Part shown: positions 10,193-22,499 of the stretch, piece after piece | Layout of the letters: each line of letters opens with the position of its first letter | Position numbering within the stretch: position 1 is the first letter of the stretch | Assembly: GCF_963583255.1 (NCBI RefSeq) | Contig: NC_084806.1 | Location: 17,092,317 to 17,156,316 of the forward strand | Reading direction: 5' to 3' | Source of the DNA: Pyrus communis | Lineage: Eukaryota; Streptophyta; Magnoliopsida; Rosales; Rosaceae | Length of the DNA stretch: 64,000 bases | The notes under the pieces: model-generated | Told to the model about the DNA's origin: nothing | Databases searched by the model: none | Seen by the model: only the letters and a program-made list of their open reading frames with translations | Program-made: the position numbers and the translations under genes

Positions 10193-13100
10193 CTACCTAA
10201 AGGATTCTGGACGCTTTGGCTTGCTTTGAACAACAGCCTCAATCTTTTCCATTACAGCAGGAGTTAATAGAGGGATTACATCAATGGCTTTCATGTTCTC
10301 TTGGACCTGCATACAGATGAAAACAGCTTTTTCGTAACTGTAGAAAGATGACATAACAATTGCGTTTTTTTTAGTGGAAATCAGAGGACATAAAACGCTC
10401 TCTTTGCTTTTCCAGATCCGACTATCACCAATTTAAAACAAACCAGAGTACTCCTTCACAATGCAATAACTACACGCTTATTTAACAATCACGTCACTGT
10501 ACATTTTTTAAAGGTTTAAAAGCCCTTCCCTCTCCATTTGCTCCTTCTCCCAATTAGTAGAATTGGCCATATTGTTTCCATGTAAACCCCTCTCCATTGA
10601 ATGGAGACTAGCAAACAATTTTGACATGGAGGTTAGGCATGTAAAAGCTAACATGTCATTGAAAAGTCATTTTTGTTTCTTAAGGTCACGTTTGCTGCCT
10701 AGGATGAGATTGGATTGGATAACTCATTACATTCAAGGTATGTTGAAGTTGAAACGAAGGCCAACTTCCAAGTTTTGTCCAACTTAAAGGAATTAGATGG
10801 ATCAGCTGTAAGGTGTTGATATCCTACCATTCTGTGAGGATTCTTTAACTTGGACAAAATTTGGAAGTTAGCCTCCATTTCTTCCTCCAACATACCTTGG
10901 ATCTAGTGAGTTTAAACCGAAAAGTGGCCTGAGTTTAAACTGAAAGGAATGCAATCTAGGATAAGGTAACAATCACCCTGCTGACTTAAAGCTTTACAAC
11001 CTCCATTCTCCTTATCTGGGTTGTCAAGACATTTTATATATTGTTTTCTTCTCCCCTCCCCCAGCTTTAAAGAATCTGGGAAACGGACATTGAAGACCAA
11101 ACTCTAAGTAAATGACCACTATTTAAGAGATTAGGACAAGTTTGGAGCTATTCACAAAGCATAGGATGGGCTACATTACAAATGACTGAAACTGGAAGAT
11201 CATAACAATATTACCCTCCATATGGTAATGACCAAGATTATGGTTTACCATAACATAATACTATTCTCTTGGTCGGCAGCTATTCAGATAACAGGATATG
11301 ATGTGCAAAATAATAAAATAAAATAAAAATAAAAATAAAAATGCATTCAAAATCAGGAATAATGTGGACACGTGTGCGTAACTAGTAATATACTAACATA
11401 ATGTGTACAGAAGTGCCAGCACGCACCAACAAACTTATACAATTAATGTACTTAAAAGTTGAATCTTAATCAGAAAAACTATCCAAGATACAAAAATAAA
11501 AAATGAAATTGAAAAATGAAATCAATTATAATGCACTTAAGGAAAGATTAAGCACAGACAAGCTAAAAGAACAATACTGCCCATCATGTCTCACGAATGG
11601 TGATCATTGAACACCAAACTGACATGTAAGGTTCAGACCCGCTGGAAATATAACATAGACAGGGATGAATTATTTTCCTTAAATTTGAATTAACCTCACA
11701 GTAGTAGTCTAGTAGATCAAGCAATGCATAGAAGCTAAGAATGACTGCATTACAATTATGTCGCAAATATGATGTATGTTAAAACTAACCTGTGACTCCT
11801 TTGTAGCACCAGTAATAACTGATGAGACATTCGGATTAGCAGCACACCACGCAATTGCTAGTTGAGCTAATGGTACACCTAATTCATCTGCAATTGGCTT
11901 AAGACCATTAACTTTTTTCAGCACGTCATCAACCAGTGATCGACTAGCAAGATTCTGCAAAGCATAAAGCAAACGTTAGCCATCCCACCCATAAAAGAGG
12001 AAAAGGTTTATAACAGTCTATGCAACCTTGAAAACAGAAAACTAATATATGATAACATCTGCAATGTCTGTTAAGGGGAAACACCAATGATTCTAATTCA
12101 GAAACCAATCAATGCATGTCATTACATTACATCCCAGCAATAGCAAATTATATGCTGGGTTCTGATTAGAATATGTTGGCAAGTAGATAAGGGGGAGGAC
12201 AAATAATTTTAATACACATGATAATAAATAATTGGTCTTGAAAAATAGACAGCAGCAGTTTAGAGTCATTAATCTAAACAATTCAACCGTGCATGTATAT
12301 AAAAGCATAGAGTTAACATATTCTTTAAATCCCCTTACTTTGTAATTGTCCAAAGCAAATCGACTATCAGGAGGTATATTTCCCTTGTTATATTTTCCAG
12401 TGAGAACACCAGAAGCAAGTGGACTCCAAGTGGTAAGTCCCAGGCCATAGTTGGTATACAGTGGGAGGAACTCAGACTCAACCTGCACACATAAAAGTTG
12501 AAGGAAATCATGAATGAGACGGGGGAGAGAGAGAATTCCTTTCTTTGCGCTATAACAGCAATATTCATGTTCCCTTGTCAGGGACATATATAAGGAAATA
12601 TAGGGCAATGCAGTTGATGGAGTATAACCACACATACAAGACAATTCTATACACTATAAAGCCCAAATAATAGGCATAGAAGACATAACAGCTATTACAA
12701 AAATTACAACAGAGGACAAGGTGTCCGCCAATTTACAAGTTTTCCATACTACAAAACAAGTAGAAGACATAACAGCCATTACAAAAATTACTTACAGAAA
12801 ACAGAAAGAGAAATTACAAGACATCAAACAAAGCTGTAAGATACAGCAGCTCTCAAATCTGAAAATGTTGCACAAGAAGGGCATTAAACTTTGCAGACAC
12901 TGATGTCCCATATCGAAGCCAAGAGCCGGACCCTTTCCCATAAAGAGTGTCATTCAGTAATCCATATACTATTAACACAGACGTGGATGAGTATAAGTTC
13001 AGGCAATTTAAGGTAATCATTCAGCTAGAGATGCAAAATGATAGAAGTTAAATTTTTGCTTGGAATTTAGAAATGAGATTCGTCCAAAAACAAACAGTTA

Positions 13101-14603
13101 GAAGTGAAAGACATGAGCTTTCCAGGTTTTCAGAACCAATAGTCACACAATACAGAGACGCAACAGACTTATTACAATGAATCATAAGAAATCATTTACC
13201 AGGAATGCTCATCTATTTCTATTGATTATAATTGTCAGAAAAATGAAATTTCAAGGATGCTGCCATCCCATTGACATGAATGAAAGAATATATGGTTCAG
13301 GAACAGTTGGTTGAGTCCTTGTGGTAGAAGGGTTTCAGCTTGAAAATGGGTAATGAACAATTACAAGGAGAAAGGTGGAAGCAAAGTTAGCAATGAGTAA
13401 AAAACTGGAAAAACTGTGGCTACAAATACTACAAAGACAAACTTTTGGTTATTCAAATTAAATAAAAAACTGAAAAATCTTGATATCTAATATCTCTATG
13501 TGAAAACTGGAAAAACAAGGCTACAAGTACTGCATAGACAAACTTCTGCATACTCGTGTAATATCTGCGGCCTTTTAACTGAATACTACATGACCAAGCT
13601 CATTACCAATCTTCTCCCATGACTACTATCTATGACCGGGAACTTAATCACTACGTAAATCTCAAAACAGTTAAGAAATATCATGTCATCCTATCAAAAA
13701 CACCACTCAGCACTTTCTTTTGATTTTTGTTACGAAAACCAAGATCAAGTAATCAATCATCAACAACCTGCACCTCAGCCTTAATATGAAAGTAAACCAC
13801 TTAGGGCTTAGCATCACATATACAAACACTAAATCCACCAAATAGCAAAACCCTAATTAAACCAATATTACAATTTTCATCCACCAAGCTACAAATTGAC
13901 TGCAAACCCAAATTAAAAAATCTTCCAAACCTTCCTAAAAATTAATTAAAATCAAACAATCTCCATCTGGGCACAAAAACGAATTAACAAACAAAAAATC
14001 AAAAGGCCATGAATGCCGACCGACCTTGTGCCTGGAGAGCAAATTATACTCAGGCTGCTCAACAATGGGCCCCACCAAATCCAACCTCTCGGCGATCCCC
14101 CAAGCCTCCGTGATCTGCTGCGCCGACCACTCACTGGTCCCCCAATAAAAGGCCCACCCCTTATCGATCACATAGTTCATCGCCCTCACCGTCTCCTCGA
14201 TCGGCGTCGTGGAGTCGGGACGGTGGCAGTAGATGAGATCCACGTAGTCCGTGTCCATCCGCTTGAGCGACGCCTTGGTGCCCTCCACGATGTGCTTCCG
14301 GGAGAGGCCCTTGTCATTGGGTCCGGGGCCGCCCCAGAAGATCTTGGTGGAGAGGACGACGTCGGAGCGCTTCCAGCCGAGCTCGCGGATGGCCTGGCCC
14401 ATGATCTCCTCGGCGCGGCCGGAGGCGTAGACCTCGGCGTTGTCGAAGAAGTTGACGCCGTGGTCGCGGCACGTCTGGAGGAGGGACTTGGCCTCCTTGA
14501 CGTCGAGCTGGTTGCCGAAGCTGACCCAGGCGCCGTAGGAGAGCTGGCTCACTTTGAGGCCGGACCGGCCCAGGTTGTTGTACTGCATATTATTCAACAC
14601 CAT
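10193..14603 (-). CDS. KAB1: Voltage-gated K+ channel beta subunit (aldo/keto reductase family), intact
   Basis: Four exons: 14603-14025, 12482-12339, 11954-11790 and 10306-10193 (TAG at 10195-10193), all with GT/AG introns in phase 0. The first in-frame ATG (14603) gives 333 residues. The second (14588, [12 protein letters not shown]) gives 328, the usual length of plant KAB1, and is likely the real start. The aldo/keto reductase fold is complete. The catalytic tetrad, numbered from 14603, is Asp54 and Tyr59 ([11 protein letters not shown]), Lys87 (STKIFWGG) and His127 ([10 protein letters not shown]). NADPH-site residues follow in [13 protein letters not shown] and ITGATKESQ. The family binds the cytosolic face of Shaker-type K+ channels and may act as a redox sensor. 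Exon 1 is strikingly GC-rich against its surroundings. The 1.5-kb first intron shows no element with clear ends. No lesion is seen. Confidence 0.95.
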
Positions 14604-14890
14604 TGCAGAGACACTGTGAGTCTGCAAGGAGTCAAATGATGGGAGTTTATCGGGTCGCAAGGAAGGTGATGACACAGGACACGTCTCTATTTTTCTATTT
14701 TCGATATTCCTATTTGTTTTGTTGGATTTATGTAATATTTTTAATTGGAGAGGTGTCGGATAATGAGTAAGAGCGGGGACCTAGGCATAGGCATGTTGGG
14801 GTGGGGTGCGGGTGGGCGGTTCAATTTTTGTAACGCTTTCTTGGACTATTTGAGCATCTTTTTCGACCGCTGGTGATGCTTTTCTTGGAT

Positions 14891-15063
14891 TTGGATCCTC
14901 TCCTGAGCTAATGGAGAGGATCCTCCTGTTAGATTTTTATCCAACGGTTACAAACAGGAGAGTCTATTTAAAGTTATAATAATTGTAGCCATTGAATAAA
15001 AATCTAACGGTCCACGATAATTGATGAGGAGGATCCTCTCCATTAGCTCAGGAAAGGATCCAA
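14891..15063. mobile_element. MITE with ~38-bp terminal inverted repeats
   Basis: TTGGATCCTCTCCTGAGCT at the left is matched in reverse complement at 15025-15063, the match continuing through AATGGAGAGGATCCTCCT. A weaker second inverted match (TTAGATTTTTAT) lies nearer the centre. No certain target-site duplication, so the superfamily is not assigned. It sits upstream of KAB1 and may overlap its promoter. Confidence 0.75.
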
Positions 15064-15189
15064 AATGACATATCATCATTAAAAGATAAGTACGTTACTC
15101 AATATTTACGTTACAATTCAATTATCCTTTTTGAATTGTCTAGTTACTACTTTTTTCACATACGCCAATACAAAAGATTTATTTTAGTT

Positions 15190-15372
15190 AAGGGCGTTAG
15201 GATGGGATTCTCTCTCCATCCTTTTTCCCTCCCCTACCTCCCCCTCTCACAATTTTTTTTTTCTTTTTTCTCTCTCTTTACAGAGATAAAATCATGAGCG
15301 TTCAAATAAGAGAAGAGGGAAGATGAGAGGAAAAATATGAGAGAGAATCCTTCTCCACATTCTTAATCATAA
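15190..15372. mobile_element. Short inverted-repeat element (MITE-like)
   Basis: A GGATTCTCTCTC-type end at about 15200 is inverted at about 15336-15352 (GAGAGAGAATCC). The centre is CT- and GA-rich. Ends and duplication are not defined. Confidence 0.45.
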
Positions 15373-16189
15373 CCTCAATACGCGACTTGCACTTAAATTA
15401 CGGTAATGCTAGGAGACCAAATTTGCAAACAAAATTATGTGGTTATAGATGATTGAATCATTAATTATGTGTCAATTAACGTGTTTCTTTCTTATTAGTG
15501 ATACATTTTGCACATTTGACTTAGAAATTTGATCACCCTGACATTATCCTTTAGATAATACATAAGAACTAAGTTTTATACAAACTAAAATAAAACATAT
15601 GCATATTTTTCCCTCTCTTAATTTCTGCAATGCGTGTGTAATGTGTGTTTTAGTGCTAGCAACACATAGTCCCTGCATCTTATAACGCGTAAGCATATGG
15701 ACAGTCTCATTTTCACTTTTGCACCATTAGTGAGAATAGAAGCATTTGAGAGATGTGAAGAAAAAGCGTACAACCGCATAACTCTAATGCTGATAATTAT
15801 CTACTTTTTATTTGGGAAATTTTATTTAGAATTAATCTCAGTTTACTACTTTGAAGTATATTGGTTTTCAACATTTGATACACGAAGTTTTTTTCATCCC
15901 AGAGTGGTACCTGAAGTCGTAATTTTGGGACATTTTCATACATCTATTAAAGTTGTTGTTAAATCAGTCGTTAACTAGTGACGTGGCGTCCAAGTGGATA
16001 ATGACTGGGCGCCACGTGTCAATATGGGCCCACTTGAATATTAAAAAAAATTTAAAAATTATTAAAAAAAAAAACTTGGGTTATCTCTTACCTCCCCCGA
16101 CCCTCCCTCATTTCTTTCCTCCGCACCCCTACTCCTTCACTCCTTTGATCCCTCCCTCCACTCCCCGTCGAAATTTTAGGGTCATTTAG

Positions 16190-16400
16190 GAGAAAGGTCG
16201 TCAGAACCCGCGAGACGACACTAATGTCGAAGGTTTAAAGCAGCAGGAACTGGAAGAGCAACCATGGCTACAGATCTGCGTTTCCGGCAACGCACGACGT
16301 CCTCATGATTGCCCAACAGCTCATCGATTTCTCCGGCGGTCAAGCCCAGCAACCCTTCCGCCTTCCAAGCCTTCAAAGTGATAATTTGGGCGTCAAGTTG
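16190..16400 (+). other. GC-rich core of MULE C, possible captured exon
   Basis: The segment between the arms is compositionally unlike the arms and has a short open stretch (residues such as MIAQQLIDFSGG) that looks protein-like. I do not recognise a family, so capture of host sequence is only suspected. Confidence 0.25.
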
Positions 16401-17068
16401 GGGTTTGGCTTTTAGGTTTTTAGGTTTTTAAATTTTAAATTTTAAATTTTAAATTGGATTGATTTGAGGAGAAACAAGGGAGGGGAGGTGAAGAGGGTGA
16501 AGGATAGGGAGGAGGTGGGTTAGGGAGGTGGAGGGAGGGATCAGGGGAGTGAAGGAGTGACGGTGCAGATGAGAGAAGGGAGGGAGGGTCGGGCGAGGTA
16601 GAAGATGACCCAAGGTTTTTTTTTATTAAAATATTTTTTTTTTAATTTTTTTTAATATTCACGTAGGTCCATATTGACACGTGGTGCCCAATCATTGTCC
16701 ACATGGACACCACGTCACCAGTTAATGGCTAATTTAACAACAACCTTAACAGATGTATGAAAGTGTCCTAAAATTATGACTTTAGGTACCACTCTAGGAT
16801 GAAAAAAAACTTCATGTATCAAATGTTGAAGGGAAAATTTTATTTAAACTCATCTAACCTATTTCTACACCAAACTTACTCTTTGCACCCAATTGATTTT
16901 TAACTAAACTATTAATATCTCTTTAAACCCAAATTTAATACCTAATATACCCACCATAAACCCAATTCAATATGTGAATTTATTTTTACACCCATTTGAT
17001 TTTAAGAAGCTAAATTTGATGTGTTTAGACCTGAGTTCTTTACATGGTTTTCCATAATAAAATGGGTT

Positions 17069-17640
17069 TTAACGAAACCAATCAATGTCTGGTAACTTAT
17101 GGGCTATTCTGGTACTAGGGTTCCACAAGAGAAGTCTCGTGTTTACATAGCACCTATAGTAGTCACAAGGTGGATGCCAATCAAGTAGTAGGCAGATGAG
17201 GCCATTGGAAGAACCCACAAGGGATAAACTGTAGAGACTAGTATCAAATGCAAATTCATCTTCAAGGTCTCTACGACTACTTTCTATTGTTGATGATGCG
17301 AGAGGTGGAGGCGCCACCAACATTCTTTTTCAGTGATTGGTAGTCAGTGAGTTGGGGAAATCGAAAGGCGATTGGTGGCCAGTCATGGGGAAGTGGATAG
17401 GGGCGTTTAAAGAGAATCAGGACATTCTTGTTGTTGTCGCTGGTATGTGCTCAGTGCTTGGCGATGAATTGGGAAGTAGAGATCAAGTCGCACCATAACT
17501 TGCATACACAACGGAATCGGAGGAGAGGTAAGACCGGTAGCCATGAAAGTATCTCAACAAATATATCGTCGTTGCTGGAGGAGAAGATCGACAATTCTCC
17601 ATCATCACCCGCCATAATATAGTAGAAAATGAATGGTTGA
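17069..17640 (-). pseudogene. F-box/F-box-associated gene fragment captured in MULE A
   Basis: Minus-strand exon-like sequence begins near 17632 with an acidic stretch and an F-box (DDIFVEILSWLP, then FRCVCKLWCDLI). It runs into a TGA after QFIAKH at about 17451. In a shifted frame an F-box-associated segment follows (GSSNGLICLLL, LLLWNPSTR, 17323-17069). F-box proteins are the substrate receptors of SCF ubiquitin ligases. This copy is a fragment with at least one stop and one frameshift, lacks the C-terminal interaction domain, and is bounded by MULE termini, so it was probably captured from a host gene. Confidence 0.82.
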
Positions 17641-17870
17641 ATATACTTCAAATCGTACGTATTGATCGTTAGGGTTACGGTATATACACACACAAATATG
17701 TCATATCTCACAAGGAAAGGAAGAATACAAATCATACTCTGGCCAAATATAGGAGTCCTAATATATATACACAACTTAATAATTTATATTAGACCAAATA
17801 TAAAATTGAATTTTATTTTTTTCACCTCTTGAGAAATTCGCCCTACAAAAGAATGTCCTTCAAGATACTC

Positions 17871-18832
17871 TCAAGCAAGATGATTATGCACTCCACATAC
17901 TACCTTCAATGTCCAATCGTCCTCATCGCCAATATTCACACCTTTCAACAAGAATGGACATCCACATTTTTTCATGCCAGAACTCCTAGATTGTTTTTTT
18001 GTGTGACCAATCTCATTTGACCTTTGACCATATGCTACAATACGCTTGTATGATAGATATGTACCGTTTCTTTCACAAGCAAGTGCTAGTTGAGGGCGAC
18101 TCACAATCTTCCCTTCACCTCCTAAATCAGACCTTTTAATAACAATTACCATATTATTTAGCTTTCCCTGTTCACGAACCCATCTAATCAACACATCTTT
18201 TCCTTTGAATATTTGCACATAACAAATATTTTATTTAGAAGTAAAATTCTAAAATTAACTAACACGTCAATGACACTATAAATATATGATTACCTCATAA
18301 GTTGTAAATTGTTAGTATAATCCACTACACATTCTTGTCCAACCTCGTTGCCTCGATCAAAGGCATCATTGAATTCTTGTTGCTAAAAAATAAATAACAA
18401 AAATATGATTACAGTTTGAAAACGATGTAAAAATATTTTGGGTTCTAAATCCACAAAAAAGTGGATATTAGCAATCAAGCACAACTCAGCTTACAAATTT
18501 GAAAATAACTTATATTCTTAGTCCTAGTATAGAGGAAACAACTAAGCAAGATAATGCAAAGGAATCATGGTTTTTGCTTCAGAACCACAAGAAAGGAGCA
18601 TAAGTTTGACTTCTCTTAGTTGTTTGCTAATTCAACCAGTTATTGGGTCCTTTCACAGGGGACATTTTTCATCGTTGGATGTTTTCGTTGTATTTGTTGA
18701 AAAAAAAAATTACAGTAAAGTAACTTCTACACTCTAAAAATTTGAAATCAACGAACAAAAGATTCATAAATTGAGTCATACCTGGGTTGGAGGATTCAAA
18801 ACTTCAAAATCACCATCCATCAATAAAAAAAA
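17871..18832 (-). pseudogene. N-terminal part of MULE transposase (FAR1-like DNA-binding domain)
   Basis: Three exon-like blocks lie on the minus strand. About 18820-18781 encodes MDGDFEVLNPPTQ and ends in a GTATGA donor. About 18383-18294 encodes QQEFNDAFDRGNEVGQECVV and ends in GTAATC. At 18218-17871 a FAR1/WRKY-GCM1-type zinc-finger region is visible, with KKCGCPFLLKG and LKVVCGVHNH as its Cys/His ligands. This is the usual N-terminus of plant MULE transposases. The catalytic DDE domain and SWIM finger are absent. It probably descends from the autonomous parent of MULE A. Confidence 0.8.
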
Positions 18833-19256
18833 ACTTATTTTTTTCTATGAGAGCTATTAGGATTTTAGTCAGAATGAATGTAGAATAAACAAAGAGTGAT
18901 CATAGGGTTTAATTATAATGTTTGGGTTCATTGATAAATTTCAGTTTTATTATTAATTTCATTTTGTACTTAATAGTAATTATGTAATAGGGTAAAATAG
19001 ACAATTAACATTTAAATTTTAAGAGGTTAAATGGGTTTAAATAAAATTTCCCATGTTGAAGACCAAGAAATTTCAGGGTAGTAAACTAAGATTAACCCTT
19101 TTATTTAATACCATGTAACTTCTTTCTACATCCAATTTAAAATTTAAATATATATATATATATATATATATTTTATTTTCTTGCATAATTACCATCAAGT
19201 AGAAGATGAAATTAATAATAAAACTACAATTTATCAATAAACTCCCACATTATAAT

Positions 19257-20059
19257 CAAGGTTCTAAAAGACGCTATGCGCTGGTCTGGCAGTCGGTTAG
19301 GGCCTAACGCCTAGACAGCTAGGCGAAGGCCTATATGGTCTAGACGGATTTAAGTAATAAATCATATAAATTTACTATATAACATATGAAAAAACATTGA
19401 ATAATACATTTTTTTTTTTTAAAAAAATAAGGAAGGCATATGCATGTATGTATGTAAAATTTTAGACTTTCTAAATTAGTTTTGTATCATTTTAGAAAAG
19501 CCTATATTGATGGGCCTTTATTCTCATTAATAAAAGTGAAGAAGGTCAGCCTTTTCATTATTGTTTTAATATATTATAACTTCCACCGACTCACTTGCTT
19601 AAAAGAAAAACTTAATAGCTAAATTGCTAAAGCCTAAATTACCAACTGCTTTAAAGTTAAAACCCTAACGAAAGCCGCCGCACCCATCTCTGCAATTTTA
19701 GACTTATCATCTACAACTTGCTGCCATCACCCTCTCTGCAAGACTGCAACTACAAGCTTCTAATCTACAAAGCTCTCTCTCTCTCTCTCTCTCTCTCTCC
19801 CCCAGACCATGTCGAGGCTCATTTCAAGCAAACTGAGAGGGGGACGGCAAGGGTCGGGGAGACAAAAGGGTTGTGAGTTGCGACATTATGTTTTTTCCCA
19901 GACCGCCCAGCGTCTGCCAAAGCCACCTAGGCCATTTGGGCAGCCGCCTTACACCGTCTAATATCTTTGCCAATTTTATAAGTGATTTTGAGTTACTTGT
20001 GGCAGAGCACCACCGCCTAATGCCTAGACGGCCACCTAAACCCTTTTTTTAGAACAGTG
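19257..20059. mobile_element. Non-autonomous hAT, 803 bp, inserted into MULE B
   Basis: The ends CAAGGTTCTAAAA and (inverted) CACTGTTCTAAAA are flanked by the perfect 8-bp duplication ATTATAAT (19249-19256 and 20060-20067). Subterminal GCCTAGRCGG/GGCCTAACGCC motifs recur on both sides. MULE A's related arm carries the empty site (ACATTATAATTAAACCC), which confirms the boundary. The interior includes a (CT)n run (19773-19799) preceded by leader-like sequence; no transposase. Confidence 0.88.
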
Positions 20060-20777
20060 ATTATAATTAAATGTTGCCATCACTCCTTATTTACGTTCAT
20101 TTCGACTAAAACCCTGATAACTCTTATAGAGAAAAACAAGTTTTTTTTTTCTATTGATGGCTTAAACCCTAATTCCAACAAGGATGGAAGAGTTGGATGA
20201 ACCACATCTCACTCTCAAACCAAAGGATGGAGGAGTTGGATGAACCACATCTCACTCTCAAACCATTCGAAACAACATATAAAGTACAAGGAAAAGCCTT
20301 GAAGATGTACCTAAGTTACAAGCCACATCTTTTATTGGCTCAACCACCTTCTATAATCATGGCCAGGTGATGTGCCCAGGACTCAAATCTCCAAGGAGTC
20401 CCCTTAAAATAAAAGCTCCTGCATGAAAACTATGAGAGAATTTATAGCCAACACGAATTAAAGTTCAGCACTTTGTTCGACATTGCTTGCCATTAACGCT
20501 CTATGGCTTCGTGAATTTTTTCCTCCTCTTTCTCGCCTCAGCTACTGAAATTTTTTGGCTTTCAAATTTCTTTGAAAACAAAACTACTTAGTTTGAATTT
20601 TTTTTTTCTTCTATAAATAGGTGTAAAGAGAAAGTAACATTTTGAATTGGGTATGGAAGGTAGTTTAGGTAATAATATTAGGTTTAAAGAGAGATTAATT
20701 CTTTAAGTAAAAATAATATGGGTGAGAGAGTAAGTTAAGTGTAGAAAGAGATTACAAGGGTTTAAATAAAATTTCCC

Positions 20778-21763
20778 TTTTATTTTAACATTTGGCTTAA
20801 TCTTAATAATCTAGATCTCATTATTTTATTTGACTAATTTAGCCTTGATTTATTTGATTGTCTGTCCTTTAAGTTTCTATTAAGCAGGGTCGTTTTGGGA
20901 GTTTTCAAAAAAATTAAATTAGTGTCAGTTACAAAAGGGGCTTCTCGCTTTTAGTATAGTAGCTTTTTTGCACGTATTTGCATGGCACGCGAGGCCCTTT
21001 TTTGAATTCTGCGCTTGACAAAAGTAAGTCAAGCAAAAGCAAGTCATTCAAATACTTTGATTGTAGCTAAGACAATAATTAAGGGGGATGGAATTATAAG
21101 CATGTCATTGCATTTGTTGATTTTTATTGTGAATGTTTATTGGACTCGATAATTTCGTATTGCATTTCGGATGAGAAATTAAACAGAAGAAAAATCAAAA
21201 TTGTGCTAACCACACATCACTACAATACAAAAGAAGAAAAGAAAATGATCGCAAACTACTTTTTTCTTGGCAACTCTGTGAAACAGAAATTATAATGAGT
21301 TATACACCAAAGAAAAAGGAAAAAGGTTTATGGCATTGCTTGAAATTCCGATTACTATGATGACTTCACATGAAAAGTATAGTATGTCTCAATTCTTCAT
21401 GATCAAAAGCAAGCATCAATTTTAAACAATATGAGAAATGGTAAATAAACTATCACGATAATTTTTTTAATTATAATCGCAACAGACTCCAAAGAGAAGC
21501 TAAAACATTAGAGAAGCATTAAACTCCAGGGATAAACATCTAGAACCACTATATATTTGTAACCACAGGAAATCCCATCACAAATTGATGTTCCCCATGC
21601 AGAGGATATTGAGACAGAAAAGATTGATTAAGAAAACAAAAGCCAATATCGGGCATAATGTTACAGTATATTAAGCTTTCTAAAAAAAAAAAAAAAAAAA
21701 ATGGGGACAAAGAAATAACACAACACCTATGAAAAGAAAGACAAACAGTGATGATATGCAGAA
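20778..21763. other. Unassigned stretch between MULE families
   Basis: AT-rich sequence with no convincing gene. Contains a poly(A) run near 21682. No terminal repeats could be paired. Confidence 0.4.
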
Positions 21764-22151
21764 GGATTTTTATCACAAGTAATCCTTGAAATTGACCTAT
21801 ACCATCAAGATAGTTCTTGAAAATGAAAATCAATCAATATAGCCTTTGAGTGTCGCAAATCAATATAGTTAGTCCATTAGAATTCCGTTAAAAATTTTGT
21901 TACGATGCTTATTTGGCACATAGGTGAACCCACGAGTCTATTGAATATAGCCACATAAATAAATTATTGAAAACTTTATCAAAGTCTAATCTAAAATAAT
22001 TTAAAACTAAATTCAAAATGATTAAATAGAAAAATCAAAAGCTGTTCAACAAAATAAGCCCATGTCCCGAGAACAATGATGTCAGGGGTGGGGTGCAGGT
22101 GGGAACAAGGTGGCTGGGGTGGGAGGGATGGCAAGAGAATTAACAAATTAA

Positions 22152-22499
22152 GGGCTGGTTTGGTGTTACTGTGCTTTGAAAAAAAAAGCTGCTTCTGGTG
22201 TGCTGTAAGAATAAGCAGCGGTAAAATAAAGCAGCAGAGTGTTTGGTAAACTTTTTTGTAAAAGTGCTTTTGAAAAAAAAAAAAAAAGCAGTATTATAGT
22301 GTTTGGTAAACTTTTATGTAAAATAGATGTGAAAAAAACCGATTTTTCAAAGCTAGGTTTTGCAGCTTCTTGTTTTTGGCTTTTTTTCACCCAAAATTGT
22401 GAAAAAAAACTGAAGCTAAATGTTTACCAAACACAAAAACAGCTCCCAGCTTTTTTGATACTAGTTTTTTTTAGAATCACCTCATTACCAAACCAGGCC
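22152..22499. mobile_element. PIF/Harbinger (Tourist-like) MITE, 348 bp
   Basis: The ends GGGCTGGTTTGGT and (inverted) GGCCTGGTTTGGT are flanked by the 3-bp duplication TAA (22149-22151, 22500-22502), the hallmark of Tourist-like elements. The interior has runs of AAAAAAGCAG and its complement and forms a long hairpin. Confidence 0.9.

Larger units (their letters stand above)
16832..19052. mobile_element. MULE A: 2.2-kb MULE carrying gene fragments, inserted into MULE C
   Basis: The left end GGAAAATTTTATTTAAAC and the inverted right end (GTTTAAATAAAATTTCCC, ending 19052) are flanked by the identical 9-bp duplication ATGTTGAAG (16823-16831 and 19053-19061). The 9-bp duplication and GG-starting ends identify a Mutator-like element. 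Inside, on the minus strand, lie an N-terminal MULE transposase fragment (17871-18832) and an F-box gene fragment (17069-17640). The catalytic transposase core is missing, so it is a non-autonomous, Pack-MULE-like derivative. Confidence 0.92.
15829..19098. mobile_element. MULE C: long-TIR MULE inserted into MULE B
   Basis: The ends are GAATTAATCTCAG (left) and CTAAGATTAACCC (right), flanked by the perfect 9-bp duplication TTTTATTTA (15820-15828 and 19099-19107). The arms are about 340 bp each: the left is 15829-16170; the right is about 16500-16831 plus 19062-19098, split by MULE A. They match in long blocks, for example CATTTGATACA and GTTGTTGTTAAAT. The intrinsic length is about 1.04 kb. 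The centre is GC-richer and may contain a captured gene piece (see 16190-16400). Confidence 0.9.
15814..20777. mobile_element. MULE B: outer MULE, about 874 bp once insertions are removed
   Basis: The left terminus GGGAAATTTTATTTA (15814-15828) is cut by MULE C and resumes at 19108; the right terminus is the inverted GGTTTAAATAAAATTTCCC ending at 20777. The right arm (20600-20777) is the reverse complement of MULE A's left arm over about 170 bp, so A and B are one family. The flanks TTTTTATTT and TTTTATTTT are compatible with a 9-bp duplication slipped by one T. Segments: 15814-15828, 19108-19256 and 20068-20777. The rest is MULE C and a hAT element. The coding remnant is minimal; a 41-bp direct duplication lies at about 20182-20263. 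Confidence 0.8.

Noticed and set aside
14013..14639. 208-codon plus-strand ORF
   Set aside because: Exact antisense of KAB1 exon 1; its openness follows from the GC-rich codon use of the real gene.
14604..14675. N-terminal extension of KAB1 to 14675
   Set aside because: The codon at 14675 is GTG, not ATG, and the extra residues are not part of the family.
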